Made by a program: the position numbers and the translations under genes. Source: Methanococcoides alaskense (GTDB lineage: Archaea; Halobacteriota; Methanosarcinia; Methanosarcinales; Methanosarcinaceae). From it: a DNA stretch of 64,000 nucleotides. The stretch is taken from the NCBI RefSeq assembly GCF_027594145.1, contig NZ_JAQFFK010000003.1, forward strand, positions 124,001 to 188,000, read 5' to 3'. Of this stretch, positions 8,836 to 17,960 are shown one piece after another. The notes beneath the pieces are model-generated. The model was not told the origin of the DNA. It made no database searches and worked only from the letters and a program-made list of their open reading frames with translations. Position 1 is the stretch's first letter. Every line of letters starts with the position of its first letter.

Positions 8836-9963
8836 TTACATCTCGAGCAGAATTCTTGCGATATCGCTACCAACATCAGTGGTAGTGTTTGAGCCGCCCA
8901 TGTCGTAGGTCTGGACCTTTGCTTCGAGAATGTTCTTCTCGATGGCGGAGACGATAGCATCTGCTGCTTCCTTCTCACCGAGTTGTTCAATGAGCATTGA
9001 ACCTGCCCAGATGGTTGCGATAGGATTGACCTTGTTCATGCCCTTGTACTTTGGTGCTGAACCGTGGATAGGCTCGAACATGCTGGTACCGTTAGGGTTG
9101 ATGTTTCCGCCAGGTGCGAGTCCGAGACCGCCCTGTACCATTGCGCCAAGGTCAGTGATGATGTCACCGAACATGTTAGGTGTGACTACGATATCGAACC
9201 ATTCAGGGTTCTTGACGAACCACATTGTGATAGCATCGACATAGTTGAAGTCTGTCTTAACATCAGGGTGCTTAGCTGCTATTGTGTTGAACTCCTCTCT
9301 CCAGAATCCGTAGATGTCTGAAAGGACGTTCGCCTTGTCAACTGATGAAACGTGTTTGTCGCTCTTCTCAGCAAGGTCGAAGGAGTAGTCAATGACCCTC
9401 TGGGTTCCTTCCTTTGAGATCATGCCTATCTGGTATGCGATCTCTTCGCTGTCGGTCTCAATGTCGAGTCCGAACTTTGCAGAGTACAGTGTTCTTGAGA
9501 CCTCGAGCAAGTCCTTGCTAGTTCCGGTCTTTGCACGTCCGCCAATGCCAATGTAGAAATCCTCTGTGTTTTCCCTTACAACAGTGAAGTCGATGTCTGC
9601 TGGGGTCTTGTCTTTAAGCGGGCACCAGACGCCTTCCAGAAGCTTGATAGGGCGCAGGTTGATGTACTGGTCTAAGTAGAACCTTGCAGCGAGCAGGATA
9701 CCTTTCTCAAGCACACCAGGTGCGATCCTGTCGTCCCCAATGGAACCGAGGTAGATCGCATCATATGCTGAAAGCTCTTTGAGCGTATCTTCGGAGATAA
9801 GCTCTCCTGTCTCAAGGTAGTGGTCAGCACCCTGGGGGTACTCTATCCAGTCAACATCGAATCCAAATCTCTCTCCAGCTGCATCGATTACCTTCTTACC
9901 CTCGGTAATGATCTCAGGGCCTATACCGTCACCCGGCAGGACCGGAATTTTATATTGTGCCAT
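8836..9963 (-). CDS. leuB: 3-isopropylmalate dehydrogenase
   Basis: The 375-residue protein belongs to the beta-decarboxylating dehydrogenase family: [11 protein letters not shown] at the N-terminus, the RPIKLLEG / [10 protein letters not shown] substrate region, [12 protein letters not shown] and PIHGSAPKY. In leucine synthesis it oxidises 3-isopropylmalate with NAD. The same enzyme family also acts in the citramalate route to 2-oxobutyrate for isoleucine. It lies 103 bases downstream of leuD on the same strand. A second paralogue at 43068-44075 is assigned to coenzyme B synthesis. This copy is closer to bacterial-type LeuB/tartrate dehydrogenases, so the exact substrate is inferred from the neighbour. 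Confidence 0.82.
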   Translation of the reverse strand: MAQYKIPVLPGDGIGPEIITEGKKVIDAAGERFGFDVDWIEYPQGADHYLETGELISEDTLKELSAYDAIYLGSIGDDRIAPGVLEKGILLAARFYLDQYINLRPIKLLEGVWCPLKDKTPADIDFTVVRENTEDFYIGIGGRAKTGTSKDLLEVSRTLYSAKFGLDIETDSEEIAYQIGMISKEGTQRVIDYSFDLAEKSDKHVSSVDKANVLSDIYGFWREEFNTIAAKHPDVKTDFNYVDAITMWFVKNPEWFDIVVTPNMFGDIITDLGAMVQGGLGLAPGGNINPNGTSMFEPIHGSAPKYKGMNKVNPIATIWAGSMLIEQLGEKEAADAIVSAIEKNILEAKVQTYDMGGSNTTTDVGSDIARILLEM

Positions 9964-10066
9964 ATTTATCCTCCTTATTAATTATGTAATGTCTCATTTT
10001 TTTATATTTTAGTCGTTCAGCAAAAAACTCAACAAAATATCAAATCAAAAACAAGGAATAGGAAGA

Positions 10067-10549
10067 TCAGTTAATGATCTGCCTTGTGTATTCCTTTAAA
10101 CCGCCGGCATCTACGATCCCGCGGACAAAATCAGGTAAAGGTGTAGCCTTGTACTTCTCACCCTTTGTAATGTTCTCAATAATGCCAGATGCAATATCAA
10201 CGGTAAGCTCGTCCCCATCGTCGATCTTGTCTGTCTCAGGGCATTCCAGAAGCGCAACCCCGATATTGATCGCATTCCTGAAAAAGATCCTTGCGAACGA
10301 CTTTGCGATGACGCAACCTATCTTTGATCCCTTAAGTGCAATAGGTGCATGTTCCCTTGAAGAGCCACAACCAAAATTGTTACCTGCAACAACGATGTCG
10401 TTTTCCTTCACATTCCCTGCAAATTCAGGGCGTACGCCAACAAAAGTATATGGGGCAAGTTCCTCTGGTGTGTTCATCACGAGGTATCTGCCCGGGATGA
10501 CTGCATCAGTATCCACATCATCTCCGAATTTCCAAACTCTTCCTTTCAT
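10067..10549 (-). CDS. leuD: 3-isopropylmalate dehydratase small subunit
   Basis: The 160-residue swivel subunit starts [15 protein letters not shown]. The ATG at 10549 is preceded by a strong GGTGATC Shine-Dalgarno sequence, so the in-frame GTG at 10558 is part of the ribosome site. Typical elements are [13 protein letters not shown] and [13 protein letters not shown]. The substrate-specificity loop reads YLVM (residues 22-25); in methanogens this type fits isopropylmalate isomerase, whereas YLRT marks homoaconitase. It must pair with a LeuC-type iron-sulfur large subunit encoded elsewhere. leuB follows it, probably as one operon. Confidence 0.88.
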   Translation of the reverse strand: MKGRVWKFGDDVDTDAVIPGRYLVMNTPEELAPYTFVGVRPEFAGNVKENDIVVAGNNFGCGSSREHAPIALKGSKIGCVIAKSFARIFFRNAINIGVALLECPETDKIDDGDELTVDIASGIIENITKGEKYKATPLPDFVRGIVDAGGLKEYTRQIIN

Positions 10550-10630
10550 TATGATCACCGGTGATATTCTAAATATAAATGCAATATCCTATGCTCTGAT
10601 TATAACGTTTAGTTATTTAAGTACTTTCTA

Positions 10631-10648
10631 CCGGCATATCACTGCCGG
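10631..10648 (-). terminator. Hairpin between the aminopeptidase gene and leuD
   Basis: A 6-bp G+C-rich stem (CCGGCA / TGCCGG) with a 6-base loop lies 24 bases past the aminopeptidase stop in the direction of transcription. It may end that transcript before leuD begins. There is no strong T run, so the call is tentative. Confidence 0.35.
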
Positions 10649-10671
10649 CATAAAAAGTTGATGCAGTTCTC

Positions 10672-11613
10672 TTAAGCAAAACGCTTGACATTCAGGTCAA
10701 TTCCATCGACTAGGACCGTTGGGCCAGTAATTATGCCATCAAGGTGAAGGTCAACTTTCACATAGCCTCCAAAGGTGGAATTATCTCCCAATGCAATATG
10801 TATCGTTCCTCCCACTTTTTCATCTTCGAGAATGACTCCGATAATGCTTGCTGCAGGATTTATCCCTATGCCGAGTTCTGCAATATTACGCCCGTCAGGC
10901 CCTACATTTTCCACCATTGCTTCAAGTTTTTCCGCACCTTCTCCTTCAAAGCTAACTGCTGACCTGTTCCTGATCTCTATGATCAATGGCTTGTCCAGTA
11001 ACCCGATGCCACCCATGGAGCCATCAATGACAGCCCTGCCGTTCACATTCTTCGGGGCAATGTACATCTCCCCTGCTGGAAGATTGGATGTCGTACCTTT
11101 CTCATGGCACATTCCTGTATCGGCCATCCATTCACACCCTTCCACATCAAGGACAAGGTCTGTACCCATCTCAGTGGTGATGCGAACCTCCTTCGATCCT
11201 TTAAGCGTCTCCAAGAGTTCGTCCGCAAGCTTTCCGATATCCTCATAATCTGCATTCAAACCTCCTTCCTGCATCATGGCCAGATTGATCCCTGGCATCG
11301 TAGCTGTCCGGGTACCGTTATCAGAAGCTCTCTTACGTGCCTGGGTATGGGTCAGTGACTTTGAAGCCGGGGCAAGAAGTACATCTGCGTTTTTCATGGC
11401 CTCTTCCACAAGGGCAGGCGGTTCAGCACCGTGCTGTTCTCTGGGTTCCATTGTAAGCAATACGGCCTCACAACCTGCACCCACTGCGGAATCATAGAGT
11501 GCCTTTGAGATCATCTTATCAGTGCATGTATCGGTGACAATAAGCACTGTCTCACCTTTCTTCGCACCCATACAGGTGTTAATTACCATATCTGCGCTTT
11601 TTTTAAGTTCCAT
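10672..11613 (-). CDS. M29-like (thermophilic type) aminopeptidase family protein
   Basis: The 313-residue product resembles the M29 leucyl aminopeptidase family. Its N-terminal half is a Rossmann-like domain (KGETVLIVTDTCTDKMI). The C-terminal part carries candidate metal ligands in the family order: LPAGEMYIAP (Glu), GEGAEKLEAM, AELGIGINPAA (Glu), IHIALGDNSTFGG (His, Asp) and VDLHLDGII (His, Asp). Such enzymes are metal-dependent peptidases of the cytoplasm. Its ATG overlaps the HerA gene's TAA (TAATG at 11611-11615), so the genes are coupled. Confidence 0.78.
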   Translation of the reverse strand: MELKKSADMVINTCMGAKKGETVLIVTDTCTDKMISKALYDSAVGAGCEAVLLTMEPREQHGAEPPALVEEAMKNADVLLAPASKSLTHTQARKRASDNGTRTATMPGINLAMMQEGGLNADYEDIGKLADELLETLKGSKEVRITTEMGTDLVLDVEGCEWMADTGMCHEKGTTSNLPAGEMYIAPKNVNGRAVIDGSMGGIGLLDKPLIIEIRNRSAVSFEGEGAEKLEAMVENVGPDGRNIAELGIGINPAASIIGVILEDEKVGGTIHIALGDNSTFGGYVKVDLHLDGIITGPTVLVDGIDLNVKRFA

Positions 11614-12899
11614 TAAATATCCCTTCGGTTCAATGCATTTGGCTCATTGCCACCATGCCAGCTGTATCTTGGTCTCACTTTTACAAGATGCGTGCTCTCT
11701 GATGTATCATCAACAACAAAAGCAATACCTCGTTCGGCTCCCATTTTCTTTATGGAATCTCCTATGTTCTCTCTCATATATGTAGGACGCATGGCTTCCA
11801 GGGCCTCGATATCGTCCTTTGCTGTGAGTCTGTGGCACATCACAAGGTCTGACTGGGAGATTATATCCGGATGAAGTGCCGCAGGTCTCTGGGTTGCAAA
11901 GATTATCGACAATCCCGGTTGCCTTCCCTGGCGCACCCATTCATTGATAAGGACCTCGGATGCAAGTGTTTTCCCTTCAGAAGGCACGAAAAGATGCGCT
12001 TCATCTATGAACATCCAGACCATGGGCATCTCCTGCACGACCTCTCCGTCCCCCATGCTCATTCTTTCATAAGTGCGCCTCTCCTGCAAGCGTCTGGCAT
12101 AGATGTCCCTTGAAATGATCGCCACCACAGCAGAGCGCACGATTTTGTTCTCTATGGAACTCACGTCAAGTATGGCGGTGGAGCCGCTCTTTATAATCTC
12201 TGAAAAACCGTTTGCGTTCTTCTCAAAGATCCCCCAGGAAGCAGCTGTCCTGAAATAGTTCTCTGCCGCCATTTTTGTAATCTCATCCGACCGCTCGTCC
12301 TCATTTATTCTGCTGACAACATCTCCCAGGGAGAACTCATTCTCTGCTTCACGCATGTCCTCAATGGTCCTTACAAGTAGAACTCCAAGAGGGGATGTTT
12401 CCTCGATATTGAAAAGGTCGCACCAGTCATATCCCTGTAAGTGAGCAACAGGAACTGAAAAAGGTATGACGTCAATATGCCGTTTAGTATATTCATTTAC
12501 ATGTCCTGCAGGCACGAACACATTGACATCGAATCCCTTTGGCTCTAATCCCCAATCCTTGAGAAGTTCCTTTTGCGGTTCGTTGCCTTTGCCAAGGGTC
12601 CAGAATATTCCCATGGTGTCAATGACAAGAGTCGCTATGTTCTGCTTGATCTCCTATGGAAGCAATGCCATCTCTTCGATCAAGGTTCCCATGGTATAGG
12701 ATTTGCCGTATCCCCGTTTACCGCATATAAGGATGGCATGGGGCTTGAGGGCATCGATGGCAACATGGGAGCCTGAAGACCGGTCAAGGGCGAGATATCT
12801 CCCAATATTGAGAACTCCCTCCTCGTTATCGTCTCTCCTGCCGAGTATGTATTGCTTCTTCACAACACCGGCACTAATGTCATCCTTTGGTTTTATCAT
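11613..12899 (-). CDS. HerA-like/DUF87 ATPase with an in-frame UAG (putative pyrrolysine)
   Basis: Read through one TAG codon, this gene gives 428 residues. The 81 residues before the TAG end in the Walker A region (GKRGYGKS, residues 60-67, then MGTLIEEMALLP). The frame continues unshifted with EIKQNIATLVIDTMG, the normal next strand of HerA/FtsK-type ATPases. Later come Walker B MVWMFIDEAHLF, IIFATQRPAAL and CHRLTAKDDIEAL. Neither half could work alone: the P-loop is on one side and Walker B on the other. HerA proteins are hexameric DNA-translocating ATPases, often partnered with NurA nuclease, but no nurA is adjacent. In a UAG = pyrrolysine organism residue 82 would be pyrrolysine. A recent nonsense mutation (GAG to TAG) is the alternative. 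Confidence 0.8.
12654..12656 (-). other. In-frame UAG codon in the HerA-like gene
   Basis: The plus strand reads CTA, so the mRNA codon is UAG. It is preceded by a Pro codon and followed by a Glu codon in the same frame, and both sides are conserved ATPase sequence. It is codon 82 of the combined gene. Confidence 0.9.
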
Positions 12900-12950
12900 T
12901 TAGTTCTAATCAATAACTAAACATATATGATTTTTCTTTGGTGAGCTCAC

Positions 12951-13556
12951 ATGTCAGAATATTTCGCATGTAGTGTGCAAAAGGTCCGTTCTTATTTGCC
13001 AATAAGGAAAGCAGTGCATATCAGCGGGTCTCTTTTTCCATTGACAGCTATCTATTTTGGCAAGAATGTTGCAATGGGGACAGTAAGTGCTCTGCTCATT
13101 CTTTTTTTGGTTGCAGAGTTCGTCAAACCGGTATTAAAAGAATATTCATTCTTCTCTTACCTCTGGCGTGAAAACGAATCGAATCGATTTGCATTGGCAC
13201 CTTTTTTGTATCTGATCTCTATCCTTGCCCTCCTGCTTCTTTCATCTAGGTTGAACGAAGGTATCTGTTATGCATCCATAATCGTGCTTACCATGGGGGA
13301 TGGGCTTTCAACGATTTTCGGGGTACATGGGAAAATGTGCTATGGTAGTTCCTCTAAAACGGTGGAAGGTACTCTTGCAGGGCTGATCGGTGCTATCATT
13401 TTCAGCTATCCGTTTGTGGGATATCTTTCGATAGTCGGTGGGCTTGTGGGAATGTATCTTGAATTGAGGTCCAAAAAGCTGGATAATATAACAGTTCCCT
13501 TTTCAGCTCTGTTAGCTATGCTTATTGTACATGTATTGGTAAATGTTTATATATAA
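12951..13556 (+). CDS. Polyprenol/dolichol (phytol) kinase-like membrane protein
   Basis: The 201-residue product has about six transmembrane segments and begins with a family-type RKAVHISGSLFPL motif. The middle has a conserved polar motif between helices, VLTMGDGLSTIFGVHGK and SSKTVEGTLAGLIGA, which is the CTP-binding signature of the dolichol kinase/phosphatidate cytidylyltransferase superfamily. A role in making phosphorylated polyprenol, such as the dolichyl phosphate used by the N-glycosylation genes of this window, is plausible but unproven. GGTGA lies 7 bases before the ATG. The gene is divergent from the HerA gene with 51 bases between them, including a TATA-like AACATATATG. Confidence 0.75.
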   Translation: MSEYFACSVQKVRSYLPIRKAVHISGSLFPLTAIYFGKNVAMGTVSALLILFLVAEFVKPVLKEYSFFSYLWRENESNRFALAPFLYLISILALLLLSSRLNEGICYASIIVLTMGDGLSTIFGVHGKMCYGSSSKTVEGTLAGLIGAIIFSYPFVGYLSIVGGLVGMYLELRSKKLDNITVPFSALLAMLIVHVLVNVYI

Positions 13557-13600
13557 AAAAATTAATATATTGACAAGTCATTATTAATGGAGTTGTGAAC

Positions 13601-14083
13601 ATGGTACCCTATCAGCATCTTTTGATTATCGCATGCCTCATTCTGTCCATTGTAGCCGGTGGATGTACGGATATCGGCAATGATGTGGATGAGCTTGGGG
13701 ACTCGATATCTCAGGCCAGGGCAGACCTTCAGTTCTTACAATGGGCAGCCAATTCCACTGGGACCATTCTTGATGATTATAGCAATATCAAGAATGCAAC
13801 TTCTGAGCGAAACACTGTTTTGATGGAAGGATCTGGCAGGGCCTTGAAGGAAGATTCAGAGAAAGCTCTCACTGAGCTGGACAGCTTTTCAGTTTCTCCT
13901 TCCCTTCAAGATGTAGTGGCCGAATACAGGGATTTTCTGCAACGGTCCTACAATTTTGGGGATTTCGTAGAAACCAACTCTCAGACCTTAGATCTTGAAG
14001 CACTGGAAAAGACCCTTGAGATGATAAATGAAACTTCAGACCTGTTCAGTGAGATCTCAGAGATGGCTGAACAAAGAAATTAA
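13601..14083 (+). CDS. Predicted lipoprotein, unknown
   Basis: The 160-residue protein starts with a hydrophobic signal (LLIIACLILSIVAGGC) ending in a lipobox-like AGGC with Cys 22. The rest is acidic, predicted helical, and free of further membrane segments. GGAG 8 bases upstream selects the ATG at 13601 over the GTG at 13595. No family is recognised. The long amphipathic helices (DDVDELGDSISQARADL, ALEKTLEMINETSDLFSEI) suggest a coiled-coil extracellular domain. Confidence 0.7.
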   Translation: MVPYQHLLIIACLILSIVAGGCTDIGNDVDELGDSISQARADLQFLQWAANSTGTILDDYSNIKNATSERNTVLMEGSGRALKEDSEKALTELDSFSVSPSLQDVVAEYRDFLQRSYNFGDFVETNSQTLDLEALEKTLEMINETSDLFSEISEMAEQRN

Positions 14084-14168
14084 GCTCTTTGAAGTGGTAC
14101 ACGTATGGTTGCAATACTGCATTTTTGTAACACATCCTTCATCGTTACAATGATAAAATATAAAATAT

Positions 14169-14203
14169 GCCATTGAGTTCCGGCCGAGTGCCGCATCAAT
14201 GGC
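14169..14203. terminator. Hairpin between convergent genes
   Basis: An 8-bp stem (GCCATTGA / TCAATGGC) encloses an inner GGC/GCC pair. It sits in the 143-base gap between the convergent lipoprotein and purP genes, where a bidirectional terminator is expected. Confidence 0.4.
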
Positions 14204-14226
14204 GCTTATGAAAAATGCAAGGGCAT

Positions 14227-15294
14227 TTATGATAAAATAAGGTCCAGCTTGCCTGTCCTGGCTCCCAACTTAATTTCCTGTGCGATCCTCTTTCCTGTGG
14301 AAAGATCTTCCTCGATCATGTCTGAGTAGGGAGAGCCTGATGTGTAGAGATTGGTGCCTGCAACTATACGGGCTGAGATCTCAAAGACCTTGATCTCAAG
14401 TTTGTCAGTGAACACGGTCTCAAGACAGAACGGTCCGATCATACCGCCAAACAGGCCGAGGGACTCCTCAACAACCTTCTCTCCAAGTGAGAATATGCGT
14501 GGCAAAAGGGATTCTCTTGCGACAAGTGGGACATTTCCTGTAACTACGTATGTAGGGTGAATGCCTGCGTCTTCAAGTTCCTTCGGGGATCCGAGCCTGA
14601 ATATCTCGTCAGCGTTCGACTCGACCCTGCGGTCCATGCTGAGCATCTCAAGTATTCCTTCGCTTAACTTGTATCCTTCTTCTCTTATTGGGGAGTAGAA
14701 GAAGTGGAGATAATAACGTGTGCCGACAATGAATTCCTGTACGGTGTGCTTCTCGTTAGGGTCAATATATTGCTTGAACTCTTCATAGTCCTTGGCAATA
14801 AAGAATCCCCTGCCACCCTTTGCACCATGGTACTTGACCATTACCGGGCTTTCGATCTTTTCAGGATCGACTATCTTTGGCATGTGGATACCTGCGCCTT
14901 CAAGCCATTCTCTTTCCTTGTCCCTGTCAGACTCCCATTCAAGCACTGCCCTGTTCCCAAAGGTTGGTACGGCTAACTCGGCGAAACTCTCTGTACCCAT
15001 ATATTCAACAAAAGAGCCGTGAGGTATTATAATAGCGTTCTTGCTGACAAGTTCTTCCGCTATCTTTGGTATGTCGGAATAGCTTTCTACGACAATATAC
15101 TCGTCAGGTTTTGCTTTTGGAAATGCATCATAAAAACGTGGTGGCTGACCCACACAAATCCCTATTGTTCTTAGTCCCTCTTTTCGTGCTCCATCGAATA
15201 TCTGGAGGCTTGAGTGTGAGCAAACAGTTGCAATAGCAAGATCATTTAGATCATATTTGCTGAGTATCTCAGAGATTTGTTGTTTTGATATCAT
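14227..15294 (-). CDS. purP: FAICAR synthetase PurP (formate-dependent)
   Basis: The enzyme converts AICAR plus formate and ATP into FAICAR in archaeal purine synthesis, replacing the folate-dependent PurH step. The product has 355 residues, near the M. jannaschii PurP length. It shows an N-terminal CSHSSLQIFDGARKEG motif, IIPHGSFVEYMG, the ATP-grasp element PVMVKYHGAKGGRGFF, and later GMIGPFCLETVF and FEISARIVAGTNLY. The gene is monocistronic with a 206-base gap to truA, which is divergent from it. Confidence 0.92.
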   Translation of the reverse strand: MISKQQISEILSKYDLNDLAIATVCSHSSLQIFDGARKEGLRTIGICVGQPPRFYDAFPKAKPDEYIVVESYSDIPKIAEELVSKNAIIIPHGSFVEYMGTESFAELAVPTFGNRAVLEWESDRDKEREWLEGAGIHMPKIVDPEKIESPVMVKYHGAKGGRGFFIAKDYEEFKQYIDPNEKHTVQEFIVGTRYYLHFFYSPIREEGYKLSEGILEMLSMDRRVESNADEIFRLGSPKELEDAGIHPTYVVTGNVPLVARESLLPRIFSLGEKVVEESLGLFGGMIGPFCLETVFTDKLEIKVFEISARIVAGTNLYTSGSPYSDMIEEDLSTGKRIAQEIKLGARTGKLDLILS

Positions 15295-15500
15295 AGTTTC
15301 GCCTCAAAAATTTACAACAAATTGTATTATCTGTTATTTAACTTTACGGCATAAATAAACAATGGATAGAAATATCATGTTTAATTAGGATATTTCAACT
15401 GTCCGTCATTTATAAAGAAATTACTAATTTAAATAGGAATTACTAATTTAAATCGGAACTATATTATAGTGATAGTTCCATATGTGCCATAAGTGATTCC

Positions 15501-16331
15501 ATGAGAGTTGCACTTAAAATCGCATACATAGGGTCGAATTTCCGCGGGTCCCAGGTCCAGCTTAATGATCCGACCGTGGAAGGCGAACTTTTCAAAGCAT
15601 TGAAAGAACTTGGGATTATAGAAGATCCACGATCAGCTAATTTTAGAACTTCAGGAAGGACCGATTCAGGTGTACATGCCATGGGGCAGGTAGTGGCCTT
15701 CGACACGGATGCACCAAACCTTGCAATGCCCCGTGTTATAAATTCCATACTTCCAGGTACCGTTTGGGCATGGGCGCATGCGATAGTTCCTGATAATTTC
15801 GATCCCCGAAGACATGCCTTAAGTCGCAGCTATCGTTATATAGTGTATGGCGAGCAGTTCGACATTTCCAAGATCCGTTCCGCATCAAAGCTCCTTATTG
15901 GTTCTCACGATTTTGCTAATTTTTGTACTTCTAGGGGGGAATGTAAGGGGACCGTTAGGATCGTTGAACGTATTGATATAAGGGTCAGTGGCAATCTAAC
16001 CCGCATAGATGTCGAAGCTAACAGTTTCCTTTGGAACATGGTTCGCAAGATAGTGTCTGCTTTGATGATGGTGGGAAGCGGGGTCCGTGACGAAGAGTGG
16101 CTTGCTCAGATGCTAGATCCGGAATCATATGAAGAAGGGCTTGAACCGGCACAAGCTTATGGTCTGGTTCTCATGGATGTGAAGTATCCGATCCCTCTCG
16201 AATGGGTCGAAGATGGCTATGCAATACGAAGAGCACATGAGCGCGTGCACGATCATCTTGTTCGCTACCGGGTAATGGCAGATATACTCAGTCATCTGTT
16301 CCCTTCGGAATCTTCCGATGAACTACTATGA
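15501..16331 (+). CDS. truA: tRNA pseudouridine(38-40) synthase TruA
   Basis: The 276-residue protein isomerises uridines in the anticodon arm. It starts MRVALKIAYIGSNFRGSQ and has the catalytic motif RTSGRTDSGVHA with Asp 55 as nucleophile. Later come RSYRYIVYG, the substrate-binding region HDFANFC and SFLWNMVRKIVSAL. These are standard TruA landmarks, and the length is close to archaeal homologues. Its TGA overlaps the ATG of the next gene (ATGA at 16328-16331), so the two are co-translated. Confidence 0.95.
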   Translation: MRVALKIAYIGSNFRGSQVQLNDPTVEGELFKALKELGIIEDPRSANFRTSGRTDSGVHAMGQVVAFDTDAPNLAMPRVINSILPGTVWAWAHAIVPDNFDPRRHALSRSYRYIVYGEQFDISKIRSASKLLIGSHDFANFCTSRGECKGTVRIVERIDIRVSGNLTRIDVEANSFLWNMVRKIVSALMMVGSGVRDEEWLAQMLDPESYEEGLEPAQAYGLVLMDVKYPIPLEWVEDGYAIRRAHERVHDHLVRYRVMADILSHLFPSESSDELL

Positions 16332-16891
16332 GTACGGCACATTCTATTAGTCTCAATGGGCTGGATATTCCTTATAGTCTCAACTATGGTAGGGTGAAGG
16401 CCCCAAGACTGAAATATAGTTCTGGCAAACTGGAGGTATCGGTTCCTCTAAATTTCAAAAAACCCGAAGAGCTTCTCCATAAACATAAATTGTGGATCTA
16501 CAGGAGACATGTGGAATATACAACTACTATTCATGAATCTTCCTCAAAAGAACTTCTGAATAGGTCGGAGGAAGAATTTAAGGAAATTGTGATGTTTCAT
16601 GTCAAAAACATATCTGATGAACTTGGGGTAATACCTGAAAAAGTGACCTTTCGTAAAATGAAGACCAAATGGGGCAGTTGCAGCTCAAAGAAAAGGGTGA
16701 ATCTCAACAGGCATTTAATGCATCTCCCCGAATCTTTCATTGAATATGTGGTCTTCCACGAGATGGCACATTTGATCGAACTAAATCACAGCCTCCGTTT
16801 CTGGGATGTCATTGATTCAAGGTACGCAGACCGGAAAGAATATGACCGTCAGCTTTCAGCATACTGGCATCTGATACAAGAGGCCAATTGA
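16328..16891 (+). CDS. YgjP/DUF45-type metal-dependent hydrolase
   Basis: The 187-residue protein has the zincin motif HEMAH at residues 144-148 with a downstream His in ELNHSLRFW, the HExxH...H pattern of the YgjP-like/SprT-related family. The preceding MKTKWGSCSSKKRVNLN block is diagnostic for the family. Substrates of YgjP proteins are poorly known; a zinc-dependent peptidase or nucleotidase role has been suggested in the family. It overlaps truA by 4 bases. Confidence 0.88.
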   Translation: MSTAHSISLNGLDIPYSLNYGRVKAPRLKYSSGKLEVSVPLNFKKPEELLHKHKLWIYRRHVEYTTTIHESSSKELLNRSEEEFKEIVMFHVKNISDELGVIPEKVTFRKMKTKWGSCSSKKRVNLNRHLMHLPESFIEYVVFHEMAHLIELNHSLRFWDVIDSRYADRKEYDRQLSAYWHLIQEAN

Positions 16892-16917
16892 TGCTGAAAC
16901 ACCGGTCAAAATTCCCT

Positions 16918-17952
16918 TTACTTTTGCAGTACCGTTATCTTGCGTGTGAGGCTTTTGTGTACCCTTTGCAAGTATCTGTCCTTTATGGTAAAGCCTGCCT
17001 TTTCCACAAGCTCAGTGACATCTATCTCTGAAACGATTATCGCCAGTTTTCCCGGTTTCAAAACCCTGGACATCTCCGCAAACGAGTGTTCGTAAAGGTG
17101 ATGCAATGACTCTCCCTCTATCCTTGCCGACCTTCCGTATGGCGGGTCAGCAATGACCGCATCCACAGACTCGTCCACTAGGGGCACTTTACAGGCATCT
17201 CCCATCATCATGGTCTGGTCTGCATTGAAGTGCCGCAGGTTCATGTCTGCCCCAACGGCTATCTTGTAACGAACCTCCAGCCCGAGCACAGTAGCTCCCA
17301 CAAGGCCTGCTTCAACGAGTATCCCCGCTGTTCCACAGAACGGATCGAATACAACATCTCCCTCTTTTATCAATGCCATGTTCACAAGAGCCCGTGCAAC
17401 ACGTGGACGCAATACCCCCGGGTAAAAGAATGGCTTCTTATGCGGTGCCCGTGCTTCGTAAGCACTTCTGTCCACTGAAGCGATAACACTGCCCAAAACG
17501 CATTTTTCAGAAAGGATTGCCCTGAATTCCACATCAGGGTCCTTTAGATCGGCATTGAATCCCTTCCTGTATATGGCTCCTCCGACACGTCTTTCGATAT
17601 CAACACATTTGATGGTCGTATTGTGCCTGACACGTTTTGCCCGCACCACATACTTCTGCCCTTCATTGAGGTGCTCAGAAATATCACATCCTTCCGCGAC
17701 CTTAACTATGCTTTCTATTTCTGTGGGGCAGACATCTATGACCTTCAGGATGTGGTGTGTCATTGCTATCCTTTTTGCCACTTCCCCCAGCTTATGTAAT
17801 ACTTCCTGTGGTTCACCTTCAATATCCACAACAAGGCAGTGCTCAAAGTATTCACTCTCTCTATATTCCAACTCTACAAGGTCAAGGCAGGCGAGGACCT
17901 CTGCGCGTGGCAGGTCCTCGTGTTCCCCTGACAGTTCAAAAGCGTATAACAT
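16918..17952 (-). CDS. trmG10: tRNA (guanine10-N2)-dimethyltransferase
   Basis: The 344-residue protein combines an N-terminal THUMP-type RNA-binding region (about residues 50-150) with a C-terminal Rossmann methyltransferase. It shows the SAM site DPFCGTAGILVEAGL and the catalytic DPPYG (in VIADPPYGRSA), typical of N2-guanine methylases of the Trm11/Trm-G10 family. It modifies G10 of tRNA. It lies 8 bases downstream of the DUF1805 gene on the same strand. Confidence 0.9.
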   Translation of the reverse strand: MLYAFELSGEHEDLPRAEVLACLDLVELEYRESEYFEHCLVVDIEGEPQEVLHKLGEVAKRIAMTHHILKVIDVCPTEIESIVKVAEGCDISEHLNEGQKYVVRAKRVRHNTTIKCVDIERRVGGAIYRKGFNADLKDPDVEFRAILSEKCVLGSVIASVDRSAYEARAPHKKPFFYPGVLRPRVARALVNMALIKEGDVVFDPFCGTAGILVEAGLVGATVLGLEVRYKIAVGADMNLRHFNADQTMMMGDACKVPLVDESVDAVIADPPYGRSARIEGESLHHLYEHSFAEMSRVLKPGKLAIIVSEIDVTELVEKAGFTIKDRYLQRVHKSLTRKITVLQK

Positions 17953-17960
17953 GAGAATTT

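Noticed and set aside
12614-12656. HerA interruption as a frameshift or as two separate genes
   Set aside because: Both halves are in the same frame and the P-loop and Walker B are split between them; no frameshift is needed.
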